Source: Achatina immaculata (taxonomy: Eukaryota; Mollusca; Gastropoda; Stylommatophora; Achatinidae). Taken from it: 64,000 bases of DNA. The number at the start of each line of letters is the position of its first letter. Position 1 is the first letter of the stretch. Of the stretch, positions 1-12,169 are shown piece after piece. The stretch lies in NCBI GenBank assembly GCA_009760885.1, contig CM019699.1:42156268-42220267 (forward strand), read 5' to 3'. The position numbers and the translations under genes are program-made. The notes under the pieces are model-generated. The model was given only the letters and a program-made list of their open reading frames with translations. It was not told the origin of the DNA and did not search any database.

Positions 1-119
1 GTAGTGAGTTGTCAGTCATTCGGAGCACATGTCCCAACCATCGCCAGCGTCTTTCCTCAATAATTGTTGTCAGTGGTTTCATCTGCATTTCTGCCAATAA
101 AATGTTATTTCTTATGGTG
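1..119 (-). mobile_element. RTE family B fragment (RT C-terminal part)
   Basis: The reverse complement of this stretch matches positions 5500-5625 of the family B element below almost base for base. It encodes the region after the reverse transcriptase palm (the segment around a WLGHVLRM motif). The copy runs off the left edge of the window and stops abruptly near 119, so it is a fragment. No complete reading frame is present. Confidence 0.75.
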
Positions 120-547
120 CTAATTGACATTGTAAAACTTAACATTTCCTGTTTCTATTAGATGGTTTAAAATTGAACACTTTGTGTCTGTAGTTGATAA
201 TGTAAACCTGAACATTTCCTGTCTCTGTAGATGATGTAATCCTCAACATTTTCCATCTGTATCAAGTGTCCTGATACTTTTTGTCATTTACTTTCCACCC
301 CCTTCATAGCTGCACCTACCTGTAGTGAGAAGCGTTCGTAGCTGTGAAATATTTGCCATCATCAAAGCCACATCCATTAATGCCTGTGAGGCAATTTTTC
401 TCATGCCAAATTGGTTACTAGACAACAGGGGCCCCAACTGAAAAAGATCACAGTGACCAGTAAGTTAATTTATATTACAAGAATTCAACATCACTTTTAG
501 TATTTAATAGTTATCATGGCTTTGACTATAATACTCATACTAGCTGT
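120..547. other. AT-rich spacer with weak tandem repetition
   Basis: Between 122 and 260 a phrase containing AACATTTCCTGTCTCTGTAG recurs about three times at roughly 55-bp spacing with substitutions, which looks like an old minisatellite. The rest holds no convincing ORF or TE match. Confidence 0.35.
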
Positions 548-1450
548 AATTGTCACCCTACTTATTTAACTTGTACACTGAAAATATAATGAGGAATGTT
601 AGAGAAGATGTAGACAAAAAATATTACGATGCCATAACAGTTGGAGGTTATGAAATACCAGAGATTAGATATGCTGATGACACAGTATTGCTGTCCACAA
701 CACAAGAAGGAATGGAAAAACTAATTATGTCAGTCCGCAAGAACAGCGAAGAGCAGAACCTCTATCTTAATGCAAAGAAAACTAAAGTGATGACAACTGA
801 CAAAACAGACAAGGCAACTGAAATATGTATCAGTGAGGAAAAACTGGAAGAAGTGGAGAGTTTTGAATATCTTGGATCACTACTAACTAATAATGGAGAT
901 ACAATGCGGGAAATTAAAAGGAGGACATCTATTGCTCTTCAGAAAGTAAAACAAATAAAGAATCTGTGGAGAGGAGCAGACAGAACCACAAAAATAAGAT
1001 TTTTAAGGGCATGCATCTTTCCCATCGCAACATATGCCTGTGAGACCTGGACACTTAACAAAACAGCTGAGAAGCACGTAAATGCCTTTGAATGTAAATG
1101 CTATAGAAGAGTTCTCCAAATATCGTGGACACAAAAAAGAACAAATATATCTATACTACAAGAGCTTAATATTGAAGAAGGCTGGCTAGTAAAGAGGATT
1201 AAAGAGAGAAAACTTAAATATTTTGGCCACATTAAACGTCATGATAATTTAGAGAAGACCGTATTGGAAGGATACATAATGGGAAAAAGAAAAAGAGGAA
1301 GACCAAAACGAAGATGGCTGCAAGACATCGTTGATGATCTGGAAATGGATGCAGCAGCAGCAGGCCATCTTGCTCACAACCGAGAGGCCTACAGGAGTGC
1401 TGTTTGGGAGGCAAAGTTCCGCAAGGGACAAGCAAAGGAATGAATGAAAG
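548..1450 (+). mobile_element. RTE family A copy 1: 5'-truncated reverse transcriptase C-terminus
   Basis: An open frame of about 297 codons ends at 1443. It begins inside the RT at the SPYLFNLYTENIM segment and contains the YADD catalytic motif near codon 40 and the thumb and C-terminal segments ending GRPKRRWLQDIV. Nothing upstream of the SPYLF segment is present, so this is a typical 5'-truncated LINE copy with no endonuclease. I count only six amino-acid differences from the same segment of the long copy ending at 45378, so the two are recent relatives. The frame ends in a short TGAA-type repeat, as expected for RTE tails. It is not an independent gene. Confidence 0.9.
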
Positions 1451-1474
1451 CTGTAATTTTATTCCCAACTTGGC

Positions 1475-1855
1475 CACCACTCTGACATATTGAGAGTGGC
1501 ACAATACTGACCTAGCTCTCTACCCTCCCCGGTTCCCCATCCACCACCCCCAGTTACAACCCACTGATCACATGTCACAGGTCTCTATTTAAACAGTCTC
1601 CACGTCCCACTAGATCCATTCCTGACACATACCGCCGGAAAAGCCACACCTTGCAATTTACAACTAAGTACTCTTTTAAAAAAAAAAAAATTTTTTTTTT
1701 TTTAGTATTCATGTGAATCTATACTTTATCTCCTCTCTATATTTCTTCGTCCTGTATGTTTTTGTATGATTAAGGCTCACGCCGAAACATCACAACTTTG
1801 TAATCGTTAAGTAATAAAGCTGCTCCTACTTTTTTCCTATTTTATACATTCTAAC
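1475..1855 (+). mobile_element. Penelope-like element 3' UTR tail (P1)
   Basis: This non-coding stretch matches the 3' UTR that follows the endonuclease ORF at 59536-60075, including the phrase GATTAAGGCTCACGCCGAAA, the poly-A/poly-T runs and the ending near TTTTATACATTCTA. It is a 5'-truncated PLE end without coding sequence, lying directly after RTE copy 1. Confidence 0.75.
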
Positions 1856-2880
1856 CCTAAACAGGGGAACCCAGGTGTGCAAGCTTTACGTTCCTACCTA
1901 TGTCATAACCCCAAGCAAACTCACCCTCCCATACGCTCTGCTCCACCACAAAAATAATAAATCAGATTAAACATTGAAAAGAATGGGTTGCTGCTAGGGG
2001 CAATACAATTTATTGTGATTTTACACAATAAAATATTTGCCATCAATTTGGCCCGAATTTAGCCAGAACTCTTGATAAAACACAGAAGACTAACTGTTAA
2101 TTTCAAACTTTCAAGACATACCCTGTTTTTTCAGGAAACTCCTAAATGACAGCTCCTGACAATTCCTAAAGCATCAATAATCTCCTCATAAAACCAAACC
2201 ATACATTATAATCTCCCCTCAAAAACAGGGTTATCTTCTCCCTACAACACATTGATCTCCTTCTCAAAACACCAAAGACAGATAATTTGCAAGCTACCTC
2301 AAATAATAACTACCTTAGATTATGTTCAATAAATCTTACAACCTAATACATTAGTGCTCTCTTTAGCTAGAAAGAACATACATCTGATAAATTTTAGTTA
2401 GAGGAAGCAAGTGTCTGAAGTGCAAAACGTCTAATCTCGACAACATGTGGTCCCTGTTCCTAATATGGAAGAACCTACCATGCCATATTTGATAAATGAA
2501 AATATCAAAATACTGGGTTCCACACACTCCCTTAAATCACTAGATAATATCAAATATAGAATTAAATATGAAATAAAAAAATTAAATAAAACTTACTAAT
2601 AACTTGGATAGCCAAGCCAACTGGTGTATCTTAATTCAACATCAAATTAATGCTGGAAAACTATTTCTGCAAAAGATCTTGATTCTAAACTAAAATAGCA
2701 CAAAATATCTAAATGCACAAGTCAGGTAAAAATAATGTGGATAAAGTTTAACTCACAATATCACAGTGGAGATTAGCTCCTATTATGGCCACCGTGCTAA
2801 ACTCAGACAAGTAATGGCTGGCCATTTTGCTTTGAGAACCGACAATTGAATGAATCTTCTTGATTCTGACATCATATTAT
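1856..2880. other. AT-rich non-coding spacer
   Basis: No ORF, RNA gene or tandem array is recognisable. The last ~50 bases before 2880 may be the 5' UTR of the following RTE element. Confidence 0.4.
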
Positions 2881-5835
2881 CACACATGCATGAAACGAAT
2901 ACAAGATGCAAATAGGCAGCTGGAATGTAAGAACACTAAACCAGACTGGAAAACTAGCACAAACCATCAAGGAAATGCACAGATACAAACTAGACATACT
3001 AGGAATACAAGAAGCAAGATGGACAGGACAAGGCAGAAGGAAATTAACAACACAGCACACAGAAGATACAATAATATGGTCAGGTAAAGAAGATCTTCAT
3101 GAAGGAGGAGTAGCATTGATTATAACAAAAGAAACATCAAGAGCATTGCTGAAATGGACCCCAATAAATGAGAGATTATTATATGCACGCTTCAACTCAA
3201 GATTCACGAAACTGTCTATTATAGTTTGTTATGCACCAACAGAAACAGCTGAAAAGGAATTAAAAGAAGATTTTTACAACAACCTCCAAGCAACAGTAGA
3301 AACAATACCCAAGCATGATATGCTACTCATCTTGGGCGACTTCAATGCAAAAGTAGGTGAAGGAAATGAAGATAGAAGAAGAATCATGGGAAGAGAAGGA
3401 ATCGGAGAAATAAATGAAAATGGAGAAAGACTGTGCAGTTTCTGTGAAGAAAACATGATGACCATCGGAGGGACAATTTTCCAACACAAAAACATCCATA
3501 AGGTGACTTGGAGGTCACCAGATAAAACCACAGAAAACCAAATCGATCACATACTAATAAACAACAAGTGGAAACGGTCACTACAAGATGTGCGAGCAAG
3601 GAAAGGAGCAGATGTAGGAAGTGATCACAACCTTCTGGTAGCAAAAATAAAACTAAAATTAAGGAAAGCCAAAATCGGAGAACACAGAAAGATACATTTT
3701 GATACAAGAAAACTGATAGACCAGCAAACAAGAAATGAATTCTCAATAGTACTTAAGAACCGCTTCAGTGTCCTATAAGATGAAGCAGAAATGTCCATAT
3801 TAGAGTTCAATAAAACACTACAGGAAACAGCAAAAGAGGTGCTGGGATATCGGAAAAGGAGAAAAGAGGAATGGATAAGCGAGACCACATGGGAAAAGAT
3901 AGAGCAAAGAAAAGAAATCAAGAAAAAATTACTGAACACCAAATCACAACGGCTTAAAGAACGAGTTTTAAGTAATTATGCACAAAAAGACAAAGAAGTG
4001 AAGGAATCATGCCATCAAGATAAACGCCAGTACTATGATAACTTAGCAGAAGCAGCAGAGAAAGCAGCATATGTAAGTAACATGAAAACCATGTACAGAA
4101 TCACAAAGCAGATGACAGGTAACTTCAGCACAAGATGTGAGAGTGCAATAAGGACACATAAAGTATAACTGGTCAGTGGATAAAGAGAAAAAATTGAAAG
4201 ATGGAGGGAACACTTTAACACTCTACTAAACAGAACACAAGCAGTACAAACAATAGACATACGTGAAGCAAAAACAGAACTAAACATCAATACAGGACCA
4301 ATTAAGTAAGTGAAGTAAAGGAGGCAATAAAGAAGTCAAAATTAGACAGGGCACCAGGTGAATATGAAGTGACTGCTGAGATGTTGAAAGCAGAAGAAAC
4401 AGAAACACCAAAACAACTTTGCCGGATATTACAACAAATTTGGGATCTAGAAAAAGCCCTAGAGGAGTGGAAAACTGGGCTTATAGTAAAACTACCAAAG
4501 AATGGTGACCTCAGAGATTGTGGGAACTGGAGAGGCATTACCCTACTGCCACTCACCAGTAAAGTATTTTGCAGAATAATCATCAACAGCATTATACCAA
4601 CACTTGAGGAAAAACTTCGGAAAGAGCAGGCAGGATTTAGGAAAGGAAGATCATGCATAGACCACATATTTGTACTTAGACAAATATTAGAACAGGCAAA
4701 TGAGTGGCATAGCACAACATATGCATTATTCATAGATTTTGAGAAAGCCTTTGACAGTGTCAACAGAGATGCACTGTGAAAAATCCTAAGATGGCATGGC
4801 CTCCCCCATAAAATAGTTAATGTAATCAAAGCCCTATACGAGGGTTTTCAGTGCAAAGTTATCTGTGGAGAACATACCTCCAGCAGCTTTAGGGTACAAA
4901 CAGGAGTGAAGCAGGGATGTGTACTATCACCAACATTATTTATCTTGGCAGTAGACTGGTTAATGAAGGAGGCAACATCAGACAAACGCAGAGGATTACA
5001 ATGGACCCTTGACACAGTGCTGGAGGACCTTGACTTTGCGGACGACATTTGTCTATTATCAAGCAGTCACAAAGATATGCAATATAAAATAAACAAGCTA
5101 ACTCAGAATGCAAACAACATAGGACTAAAGATCAATGTAGGAAAGACAAAGTTAATGAAGCAAAATGTGAACAACAGAAATGTACTCAGAGTAGATAACA
5201 AGTTAGTGGAGGAGGTCAACGAATTTGTATACCTTGGCAGCAGAGTAGTAGAAAATGGAGACAGCACAGAGGACATCAACAGCAGACTTACTAGAGCAAA
5301 CCAGGCTTTTGCAATGCTGCAGACTATATGGAAATCAAAAAAACTAAGCATAATTATGAAAATCAGGATATTTAAGAGTAATGTTCTAAGTGTACTACTC
5401 TATGGAAGTGAATGCTGGAAAATCACCAAAACCATAGAAAACAAGTTGAATTCTTTCCAGACTAAATGTTTATGAAGAATTAGAAAAATATTTTGGCCAA
5501 ACACCATAAGAAATAACATCTTATTGGCAGAAATGCAGATGAAACCACTGACAACAATTATTGAGGAAAGACACTGGCGATGGTTGGGACATGTTCTCCG
5601 AATGACTGACAACTCACTACCAAAAATAGCACTAAGATGGACACCACAGGGGAGCAGAAGTAAGGGTATACCAAAAGAGACATGGAGAAGAACAACAGAA
5701 AGGATGTTGAGCAATAGAGGGCTCACCTGGGCAAGAGCAGAAAAAAAGGCGAAAGACAGGCATTTGTGGAAAACCCTTGTGGAAGCCCCATGTGCCCTGG
5801 GCACTTAAGGTTCAGAGAGAGAGATGAAATGAATG
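2881..5835 (+). mobile_element. RTE family B, near full-length, decayed
   Basis: This element encodes an apurinic-like endonuclease followed by a reverse transcriptase. The endonuclease starts near 2906 with the GSWNVRTL motif and includes a GDFNAK motif, a QIDHILI segment and a terminal SDHNLL motif. The RT spans about 4330-5800, with FIDFEKAFDSVN (motif A), KQGCVLSPTLFILAVDW (motif B) and FADD (motif C). In-frame stops lie at 3776-3778, 4777-4779 and 5473-5475. There is another stop at 4166-4168, and a frame change occurs between there and 4369. It cannot make a full protein. It ends in a GA-rich tail after a conserved GTGCCCTGGGCACTTAAGG block shared with the copy ending near 33440. Relatives are often annotated as craniofacial development protein 2-like. 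Confidence 0.88.
2906..3778 (+). pseudogene. AP-type endonuclease domain of RTE family B
   Basis: A 290-codon open stretch covers essentially the whole endonuclease/exonuclease/phosphatase fold: WNVRTL at the start, QEARWTG with the catalytic Glu, the CYAPT strand, GDFNAKVG with Asp and Asn, and SDHNLL with the catalytic Asp-His pair. In intact RTE elements this domain nicks target DNA to prime reverse transcription and is fused to the RT. Here the fusion is cut by a TAA stop, after which the same frame continues at 3779. Confidence 0.85.
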
Positions 5836-6282
5836 GAAGTAACATCACTTCCAAACAAGTATGATCTACTATGGCCTCCTCGTACTTTCCTAATTTCATT
5901 TACGAAATTCTTAAGTTTCTTACTCTTAAATTAACTTGAGACAGTCTTCAGACTGTCACATTATTATTATTATTTGTTATGACAGTTCATATTTCTATAT
6001 CTTGTGATTCTTGTTGTTTCTGATCATTTCAAAAACTTTTCTTTTTCCATGCCAGTTGGTTTGTCCACTGAGATTTTTTTTCTCTTAGCCTTCCTCTCTT
6101 CATTTATCCCTTGAATTTTCCAGTCATTACTAAGTTCTCCAACTTCTGTCTTCTCATGACATGTCCAAGATACTTCTGTGCAGACCTCTTCATTTGTCTG
6201 TCCAGGGTATTTGTTGCACCTCTCTCAAAAACTACATTTCTGTTTCTTACAGTTACTTTGTCAAATTTTTATTGACTATCCA
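5836..6282. other. Non-coding spacer
   Basis: No recognisable gene. A short ATT microsatellite lies near 5963-5975. Confidence 0.35.
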
Positions 6283-8818
6283 CGGTTATCGGGTTAGGGG
6301 TATCCCCTATCAAAGAGGAAGTAAGACGCCTCCTAACCTCCGTCAGTCTACGGAACACCCTTGGGCAAGGTGAAGTACCTGTATAGCCCCCCCGATCAGG
6401 GTGACATGAAGCCATGGGAGCAGGTGGTAGATAGAATAGAAAGCAGCCGACAGATAATGTTGGTTATGGTTACCATTCTATGATGGTAGGCAGATGATCT
6501 CAGTGTAGGGACAATGGCTACGATCACTGACTAGTACAGTCACTGTCCGGAAGGAAAGCAATGGTAAACTATCTTCTGGAAATATACATCACCTTATGGG
6601 AAAACCAAGAATCAAATAGATTACATTTTAGTGCAAAGAAAGTGGAGGTCAAGTATAAAATCAGCAAAAACATTACCAGGTTCTGATTGTGACACGGATC
6701 ATGATTTATTAATAGCAGACATGAAGATAAAGATAAAAAAGACAATTACGGGATCAAGACCACTCCGCTTTGATCTTACAAAAATACCAGAACAATACAG
6801 TATAAAAGTGAAGAACTGTTTTGAAATCTTGTTGGCTGTACAGGAGGAGATGACATCAGATGAATTGGCTACACAGGCCAGAGATATCTTGGATCCAGTA
6901 AAGAAAACACAAAAGAATGAATGGATTACAGCAGGCACAATAGAACTGATAAAACAACGTAGAGAAATGAAGACAAAATGGAAAGTGACAAACAACAACA
7001 AAAAGAAATATAAAACTTTAACAAAAGAAGTACGAAGAAACATAAGAAAAGACAATACATACAAGATTGTTGTGAAAGAATAGAAGAACATCAGAAGTGT
7101 GGAAGAGATAGTGAAATGTTTAAAGAAATGAAGACATTGACGAGAAATGTCACACCTAAGCTAAATATAATTTGTGATGAGATGGGGAATACCTTGACAG
7201 AGACAGAGGAAATTCTAGAAAGATGGAAGGAATATTGCGAAGGAATGTATGAAACAACTGACTGTGAAAGCAGAAATCTACAGTGTGAATTATTATTGGA
7301 GGAGAAAGAACCCGAACCGACAATAGAAGAAGTTTTATGGGCAATAAAGAATCTGAAAAATGGTAAATCACCAGGATGTGATGAGATAACAGCTGAACTT
7401 ATTAAAGCAGGAGGAAAGGAATGTGCAACAATCTATCATGCACTATGTAAAAAGATATGGCATTCAGGTATTTGGCCAAAATTAAGGAAAAGAACTATAT
7501 TCATACCACTGCCAAAAAAGGGTAATCTGAAATTATGCACCAACTACAGAACTGTTGCCCTGATTAGTCATGCCAGTAAAATTCTGTTAAAAATCATAAT
7601 GGGTAGACTTCGTAAGAAAACTGAAGAAATCAGTATGGTCCAAGCTGGTTTCAGGCAAGGAAGAGGATCAAGAGATCATATATTCAATATAAGATTAATA
7701 ATAGAGAAATGCAGGGAGTTTAATGTGAATCTATATTTAGCCTTTATAGACTACTCAAAGGCATTTGATTGATTACAACACCAGAAACTGAGAAATAATG
7801 GAAAAAAGTGGGATTTCCAACACATTTGATACAATTAACATCACTGCTGTATCTAGACCAACAAGCAGTAGTAAAAATAAATGGTGAAACAACAACTTGG
7901 TTTGACATAAAACAAGGGGTTCTTCAGGGGTGCATATTGTCACCCTACTTATTTAACTTGTATACTGAAAATATAATGAGGAATGTTAGAGAAGATGTAG
8001 ACAAAGAATATTACGATGCCATAACAATTGGAGGTTATGAAATACCAGAGATTAGATATGCTGATGACACAGTATTACTGTCCACAACACAGAAAGGAAT
8101 GGAAAAACTAATAATGTCAGTCCGTAAGAATAATGAAGAGCAAAACCTCTATCCTAATGTGAAGAAAACCAAATTGATGACAAGTGACAAAACAAACAAG
8201 GCAGCTGAAATATGTGTCAATGAGGAAAAACTAAAAGAAGTGGAGAGTTTTGAATATCTTGGATCACTGCTAACTAATAATGGAGATACAATGAGGGAAA
8301 TTAAATGGAGGATATCTATCACTCTTCAGAAAGTAAAACAAATAAAGAATCTGTGGAGAGGAACAGACAGAATTACAAAACTAAGATTTTTAAGGGCATG
8401 CATTTTCCCATCGCAACATATGCCTGTGAGAAGTGGACAGCTGAGAAATACATAAATGCCTTTGAATGTAAATGCTACAGAAGATTTCTTCAAATATCAT
8501 GGACACAAAAAAAACAAATATATCCATACTACAAGAACTTAATATTGAAGAAGGCTGGCTAGTAAAGAGGATTAAAGAGAGAAAATTTAAATAGTTTGGA
8601 CACATTAAACGTCATGATAATCTAGAGAAGACTGTACTGGAAGGATACATAATGGGAAAAAGAAAGAGAGGAAGACCAAGAAGAGATGGCTGCAAGGCAT
8701 CATTGATGATCTGCAAATGGATGCATCAGCAGCAGGCCATCTTGCTCACAACCAAGAGGCCTACAAGAGTGCTGTTAAGGAGGTAAAGTTCCACAAGGGA
8801 CGTGCAAATGATTAAATG
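6283..8818 (+). mobile_element. RTE family A copy 2, internally deleted
   Basis: The first ~300 bases match the 5' UTR of the full-length family A copy at 39480-39905 (shared phrase GGAAAGCAATGGTAAACTAT). At about 6583 the sequence jumps straight to the end of the endonuclease domain, equivalent to position ~43105 of the long copy, so the start codon and most of the endonuclease are deleted. The RT follows, with a CDEITAE segment, FIDYSKAFD (motif A), QGCILSPYLFNLYTENIM and YADD at about 8055. It is broken by a stop near 7770, a frame shift near 7790 and another near 8430. The last bases run into a TA microsatellite. Confidence 0.88.

Positions 8819-8820
<2 letters not shown>

Positions 8821-8889
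<69 letters not shown>
8821..8889. repeat. (TA)n microsatellite
   Basis: About 34 uninterrupted TA dinucleotides directly follow the end of RTE copy 2. They may have grown from the simple-repeat tail of the retroelement. Confidence 0.95.
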
Positions 8890-8897
<8 letters not shown>

Positions 8898-9340
8898 TAT
8901 GTACACTTATTTCAGTAGTAAAAGTGCATAGTTGCAAAATAATTTATTTTTTATGTTTGGGCTACATTTGTTCAAATCTGCTACTTTTGGAGCACAACTT
9001 TGCTATTTTTTAATCTTCAGATTTGGCAACACTGTTGGGGGACATGGCCAGGTGATCTACTGAGCAAATGGTTGCTTTATGTGTGGAAGTGTTCATCTCA
9101 TGTTTTTAATAATTCTGCGTTGTGGTAAGAAAGATTGGTATACAATGATCTCCGCCTGTGCTTCCTTATATATGTAAGTTTTTTTTTACAAGTTTGTCAT
9201 AAGTATAAGTTGTTTAAAATGTGTAAGAAGAATAATATGCTGAAGTTGAAAATGAAATATTTATGTTACAGACCTAAAGATGGTTTATGGGCCGATAAGG
9301 AAAAAGTGATGTGATTGTATATATATTGCTGCCTAGTCAA
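8890..9340. other. Non-coding spacer
   Basis: AT-rich, with no supported feature. Confidence 0.35.
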
Positions 9341-9460
9341 GTGTAATATGTGTAAGTCTTATAATACTGGGACATTTTCAATGTAATATGTGTTAGTCTT
9401 ATAATACTGGGACATTTTTAATGTAATATGTGTTAGTCCTGGAATAATGGGACATTTTCA
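9341..9460. repeat. 40-bp tandem repeat, about 3 copies
   Basis: A unit of about 40 bp containing TGTTAGTCTTATAATACTGG is present three times head to tail, the third copy diverged. Confidence 0.8.
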
Positions 9461-10185
9461 GTTTCACTGATAATCATCATTTATTAATTTCACATGAAGT
9501 TTTTTTTTTTATGCATTTGAATTCACTTATATTTCAAGGCCATTGATTATTGATGTTCAGTTGTATGTGTTCACTCCAAACTCTATGTTTGTGCTTCATG
9601 ATCATCATTTTGTTTCATTAAGATAAACTGCCATCAAATCAAGTTGTGCCTCTGAGTGCTTTGTCTGTTTACAACTGTTCGTATTTGTTAGTGGAATTAA
9701 ACTGATACAAATGCCTTGAGGTTTTCATCTTGAGCTACTGAGTTTATGCCTGTGTTGACTGTGTGTTTTGTGAAATTTGAAACTGCTATTCAGCTCAAGC
9801 AAAGATTTACATTGTGTAACAACCATCATGAACCACGAAAGTCCTGGAGGCAGAAGACTGATGAAACATACAATAAAGAAAGTTCCTAGATCATTTTGGT
9901 TGGAGTGCATAATTCGCTCTTTGATTTCTGATTCTGGTCGTCCTGCTACCAAATGTCGACATTCTGGGCTAAGCCAAATATGAGCTTTGGTAAGGTCTGG
10001 ATGTTGTCGGGCATCAATCAGTCCGGCATCCATGGGATTTCTTCAGGGTTGCATATCTGCCCTATGGGTCTTTTTAGCTTCCACTATCTGTGATTGACCT
10101 CATTTTATTCGTGTACTTTTTGTGTTGGAATCTCCTTTTTCAATGGGTGATCTTCCGTACTCTTGATTCGTATGTACTCTTTTAC
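9461..10185. other. Non-coding spacer with an unrecognised minus-strand ORF
   Basis: A 102-codon minus-strand frame at 9725-10033 starts MDAGLIDARQHPDLTKAH and does not resemble any family I can name. Stops flank it closely and splice signals are ambiguous. It may be chance or a decayed repeat. Confidence 0.25.
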
Positions 10186-10325
10186 ATGGGCCCATTTATG
10201 TTATGATATTCTCCTTATAACACTGTGGCAGAAAGTGTGAAAGTAAAATGATAACGTATAAATGAAAAACATACAACATCGAATATATCGGCGTCAGCCT
10301 TTTTCAAGGATTACATACACGAACA
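10186..10325 (-). repeat. Dispersed repeat F, copy 1
   Basis: The reverse complement carries the phrase TCCTTGAAAAAGGCTGACGC followed by a TATTCGATGTTGTATG-like segment and a CACTTTCTGCCACA end. Related sequences occur at 12370-12545, 21400-21682, 50035-50215 and 50440-50660. The layout resembles the terminal region of a PLE or a SINE, but no coding part is linked to it here. Confidence 0.55.
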
Positions 10326-10548
10326 ACACGACACATTAAAAAAAAAGAATAAGTGAAGAACTTATCTTTATGGTATCCTCCTACTTCGAAAAATCTTAAC
10401 AAATGCGCCCAGAAGACATAAATATACAGTGGGAGCGATGATTGGTTGAGAGAAGACGAAGAACAACTTCGAACAATGGGATGCCAGGAGCGTAGACCCG
10501 CGACTGCACAAGTTTTGACGTAGATGTTGAAAGAGAGAGAACAATGTT

Positions 10549-10588
10549 GGAGGACACAGAGAGAGTAAGAGAGAGAGAGAGAGAGTTG
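10549..10588. repeat. GA-rich microsatellite
   Basis: Interrupted GA dinucleotide run on the plus strand just outside the Tc1 element. Confidence 0.75.
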
Positions 10589-10619
10589 AGGAAGCTACGA
10601 GGGGCGATTGATATATATA

Positions 10620-12167
10620 TATCCTGTCCACAAAAAAAAAACAAATGCATAGCTTACATAAGCTTTATTTTTTATATGTTATGTCAAAAATTTTTTCCCG
10701 AGTATCTCAAACCAAACCAAATATTATCATCGACATATCAAGTCTGTGATTTAGCCTGAATTTTGCTATTCTCGTGTATAATCAGATAATCAGAACACAG
10801 TAGCTGCCCTTGCTAATCACGCATTTTTTTTTCACCTTAACTCACGTTATGTTTATGGAAAAGTGATTTTTGTGGAGAGCACAACTCACTCCCCACGCAA
10901 AATGAAACACTATAAAAGGATGAGGTTACACAAAGTCGGTTAATTTTCAAGCAGATAATTATGGCGCGTCTATCGCAAAATTTACGAGACATTGCTATTG
11001 GTCGCCTTCAAGCAGGCGAAAGTCAAAGTCAGGTTGCCAGGCATTTAAACCTGCAACAGAGTACCGTTAGTAGACTTTGGCATCGTTTCCAAGCCATTGG
11101 CTCAGCTGAAGACCGGCACCACATTGGACGACCCAAGGTGACAACAGCAGCTGACGATCGCTTTATTCTGGTTCATCACCTCAGAAACAGGTTTACAACA
11201 GCTTCCTCAAGTACCCAGTCATTGCTTGCAGGACGTCGTGTGTCTGATCAAACTGTCAGGAATAGACTGCATGAAGCTAGACTGGTGGCACGACGACCTC
11301 ATCGAGGTTCTGTCTTAACGAGATGCCATCGTCAAAATCGACTTGTTTGGGCCAACCAGCACAGGCCCTGGACAACTGACAATCAATGGAGACGCGTCTG
11401 GTTTAGTGACGAAACTTCCTTTTTGTTTCACCGCCATGATATGCGGAGAAGGGTCTACCGTAGGCCAAATGAACGTTTTGCCCAAAATTGCGTTGATGAA
11501 GCTCCGCCGCACGGTGGTGGAGGTGTAATGGTATGGGTAATGATCAATTTCAACGGAAGGAGTCCACTGGTGCAGACTGAAGGGTGCTTGAATGTGCAAC
11601 GATACTTTAATGAAATTCTTCGACCCCATGTCCTTCCATTTTTGGCTGTGCAAAGGTCTGTGTTTCAACAGGACAACGCCAGACCCCATTCTGCACGGTT
11701 TACCACACAGTTCCTGACTTCTAACAAGATTCTCACTCTTTCCTGGCCATCCCTGTCTCCAGATATGAATCCGATAGAGCACCTATGGGATGAGCTGCAA
11801 AGACATGTTTGTCGCCGAAACGTTTCTCCAGCCAATCGTCGTGATCTGTGGCAGGCACTCCAGGAATAGTGGGCAACCATCCCACAGGCGCACATCAGAC
11901 ATGTGATAGCATTTATGCCCAGGAGATGCCAGTCGCTGATTGATGCAAGCAGAGGCCATACACCATACTAACTTGAGAACCCCTAGGACTAACAAATTCT
12001 AGTCACACAGATGCAAGAAACTGTCAAGTGAGTGTTTAAACCCTTAGGTACTATTGTGTGCAATTTGAAAATTTTATTCATTCACTTTAAAAAGGTATAG
12101 AATATTAAAATTGTGAGTAAAATTGGGTCATCAGTAGTTGAGCATGTCTTTTTTTTTGGACAGGACA
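10620..12167 (+). mobile_element. Tc1-like DNA transposon, complete structure
   Basis: The element is bounded by TA dinucleotides at 10618-10619 and 12168-12169, the expected target duplication of Tc1/mariner elements. The ends are inverted copies: the left end reads TATCCTGTCCA plus an A-run, and the right end read on the opposite strand gives TGTCCTGTCCA plus an A-run, with one mismatch over the first 11 bases. The recognisable inverted repeats are short. One transposase gene fills the middle. At about 1.55 kb the length is typical. The left flank is a TA run, a natural hotspot for TA-targeting transposases. Confidence 0.88.
10961..11971 (+). pseudogene. Tc1-family transposase with one premature stop
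   Basis: The frame opens with ATG at 10961. An N-terminal helix-turn-helix DNA-binding region covers roughly residues 1-110 (ESQSQVARHLNLQQSTVSRL, then a GRPK linker). The DDE catalytic domain follows: Asp in FSDETSF, Asp in QQDNARPH and Glu in NPIEHLWDEL. Exactly 34 residues separate the second Asp and the Glu, the DD34E spacing of Tc1. A TAG at 11867-11869 interrupts the frame after residue 302. The same frame continues for 33 more codons (starting WATIPQAHI) to TAA at 11969-11971, giving about 336 codons in all, the usual Tc1 length. The stop is therefore a single substitution in an otherwise intact gene. The protein would cut and paste DNA flanked by the terminal repeats. Loss of the last ~34 residues may or may not abolish activity. 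Confidence 0.9.
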
Positions 12168-12169
12168 TA

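Noticed and set aside
2906..5808. A host gene of the craniofacial development protein 2 type
   Set aside because: The endonuclease domain is followed by LINE RT motifs and a repeat tail; such names come from retroelement contamination of annotations.
9725..10033. Minus-strand 102-codon ORF as a possible host exon
   Set aside because: Splice signals are ambiguous, stops lie close by, and I recognise no motif; kept only as a note in the spacer entry.
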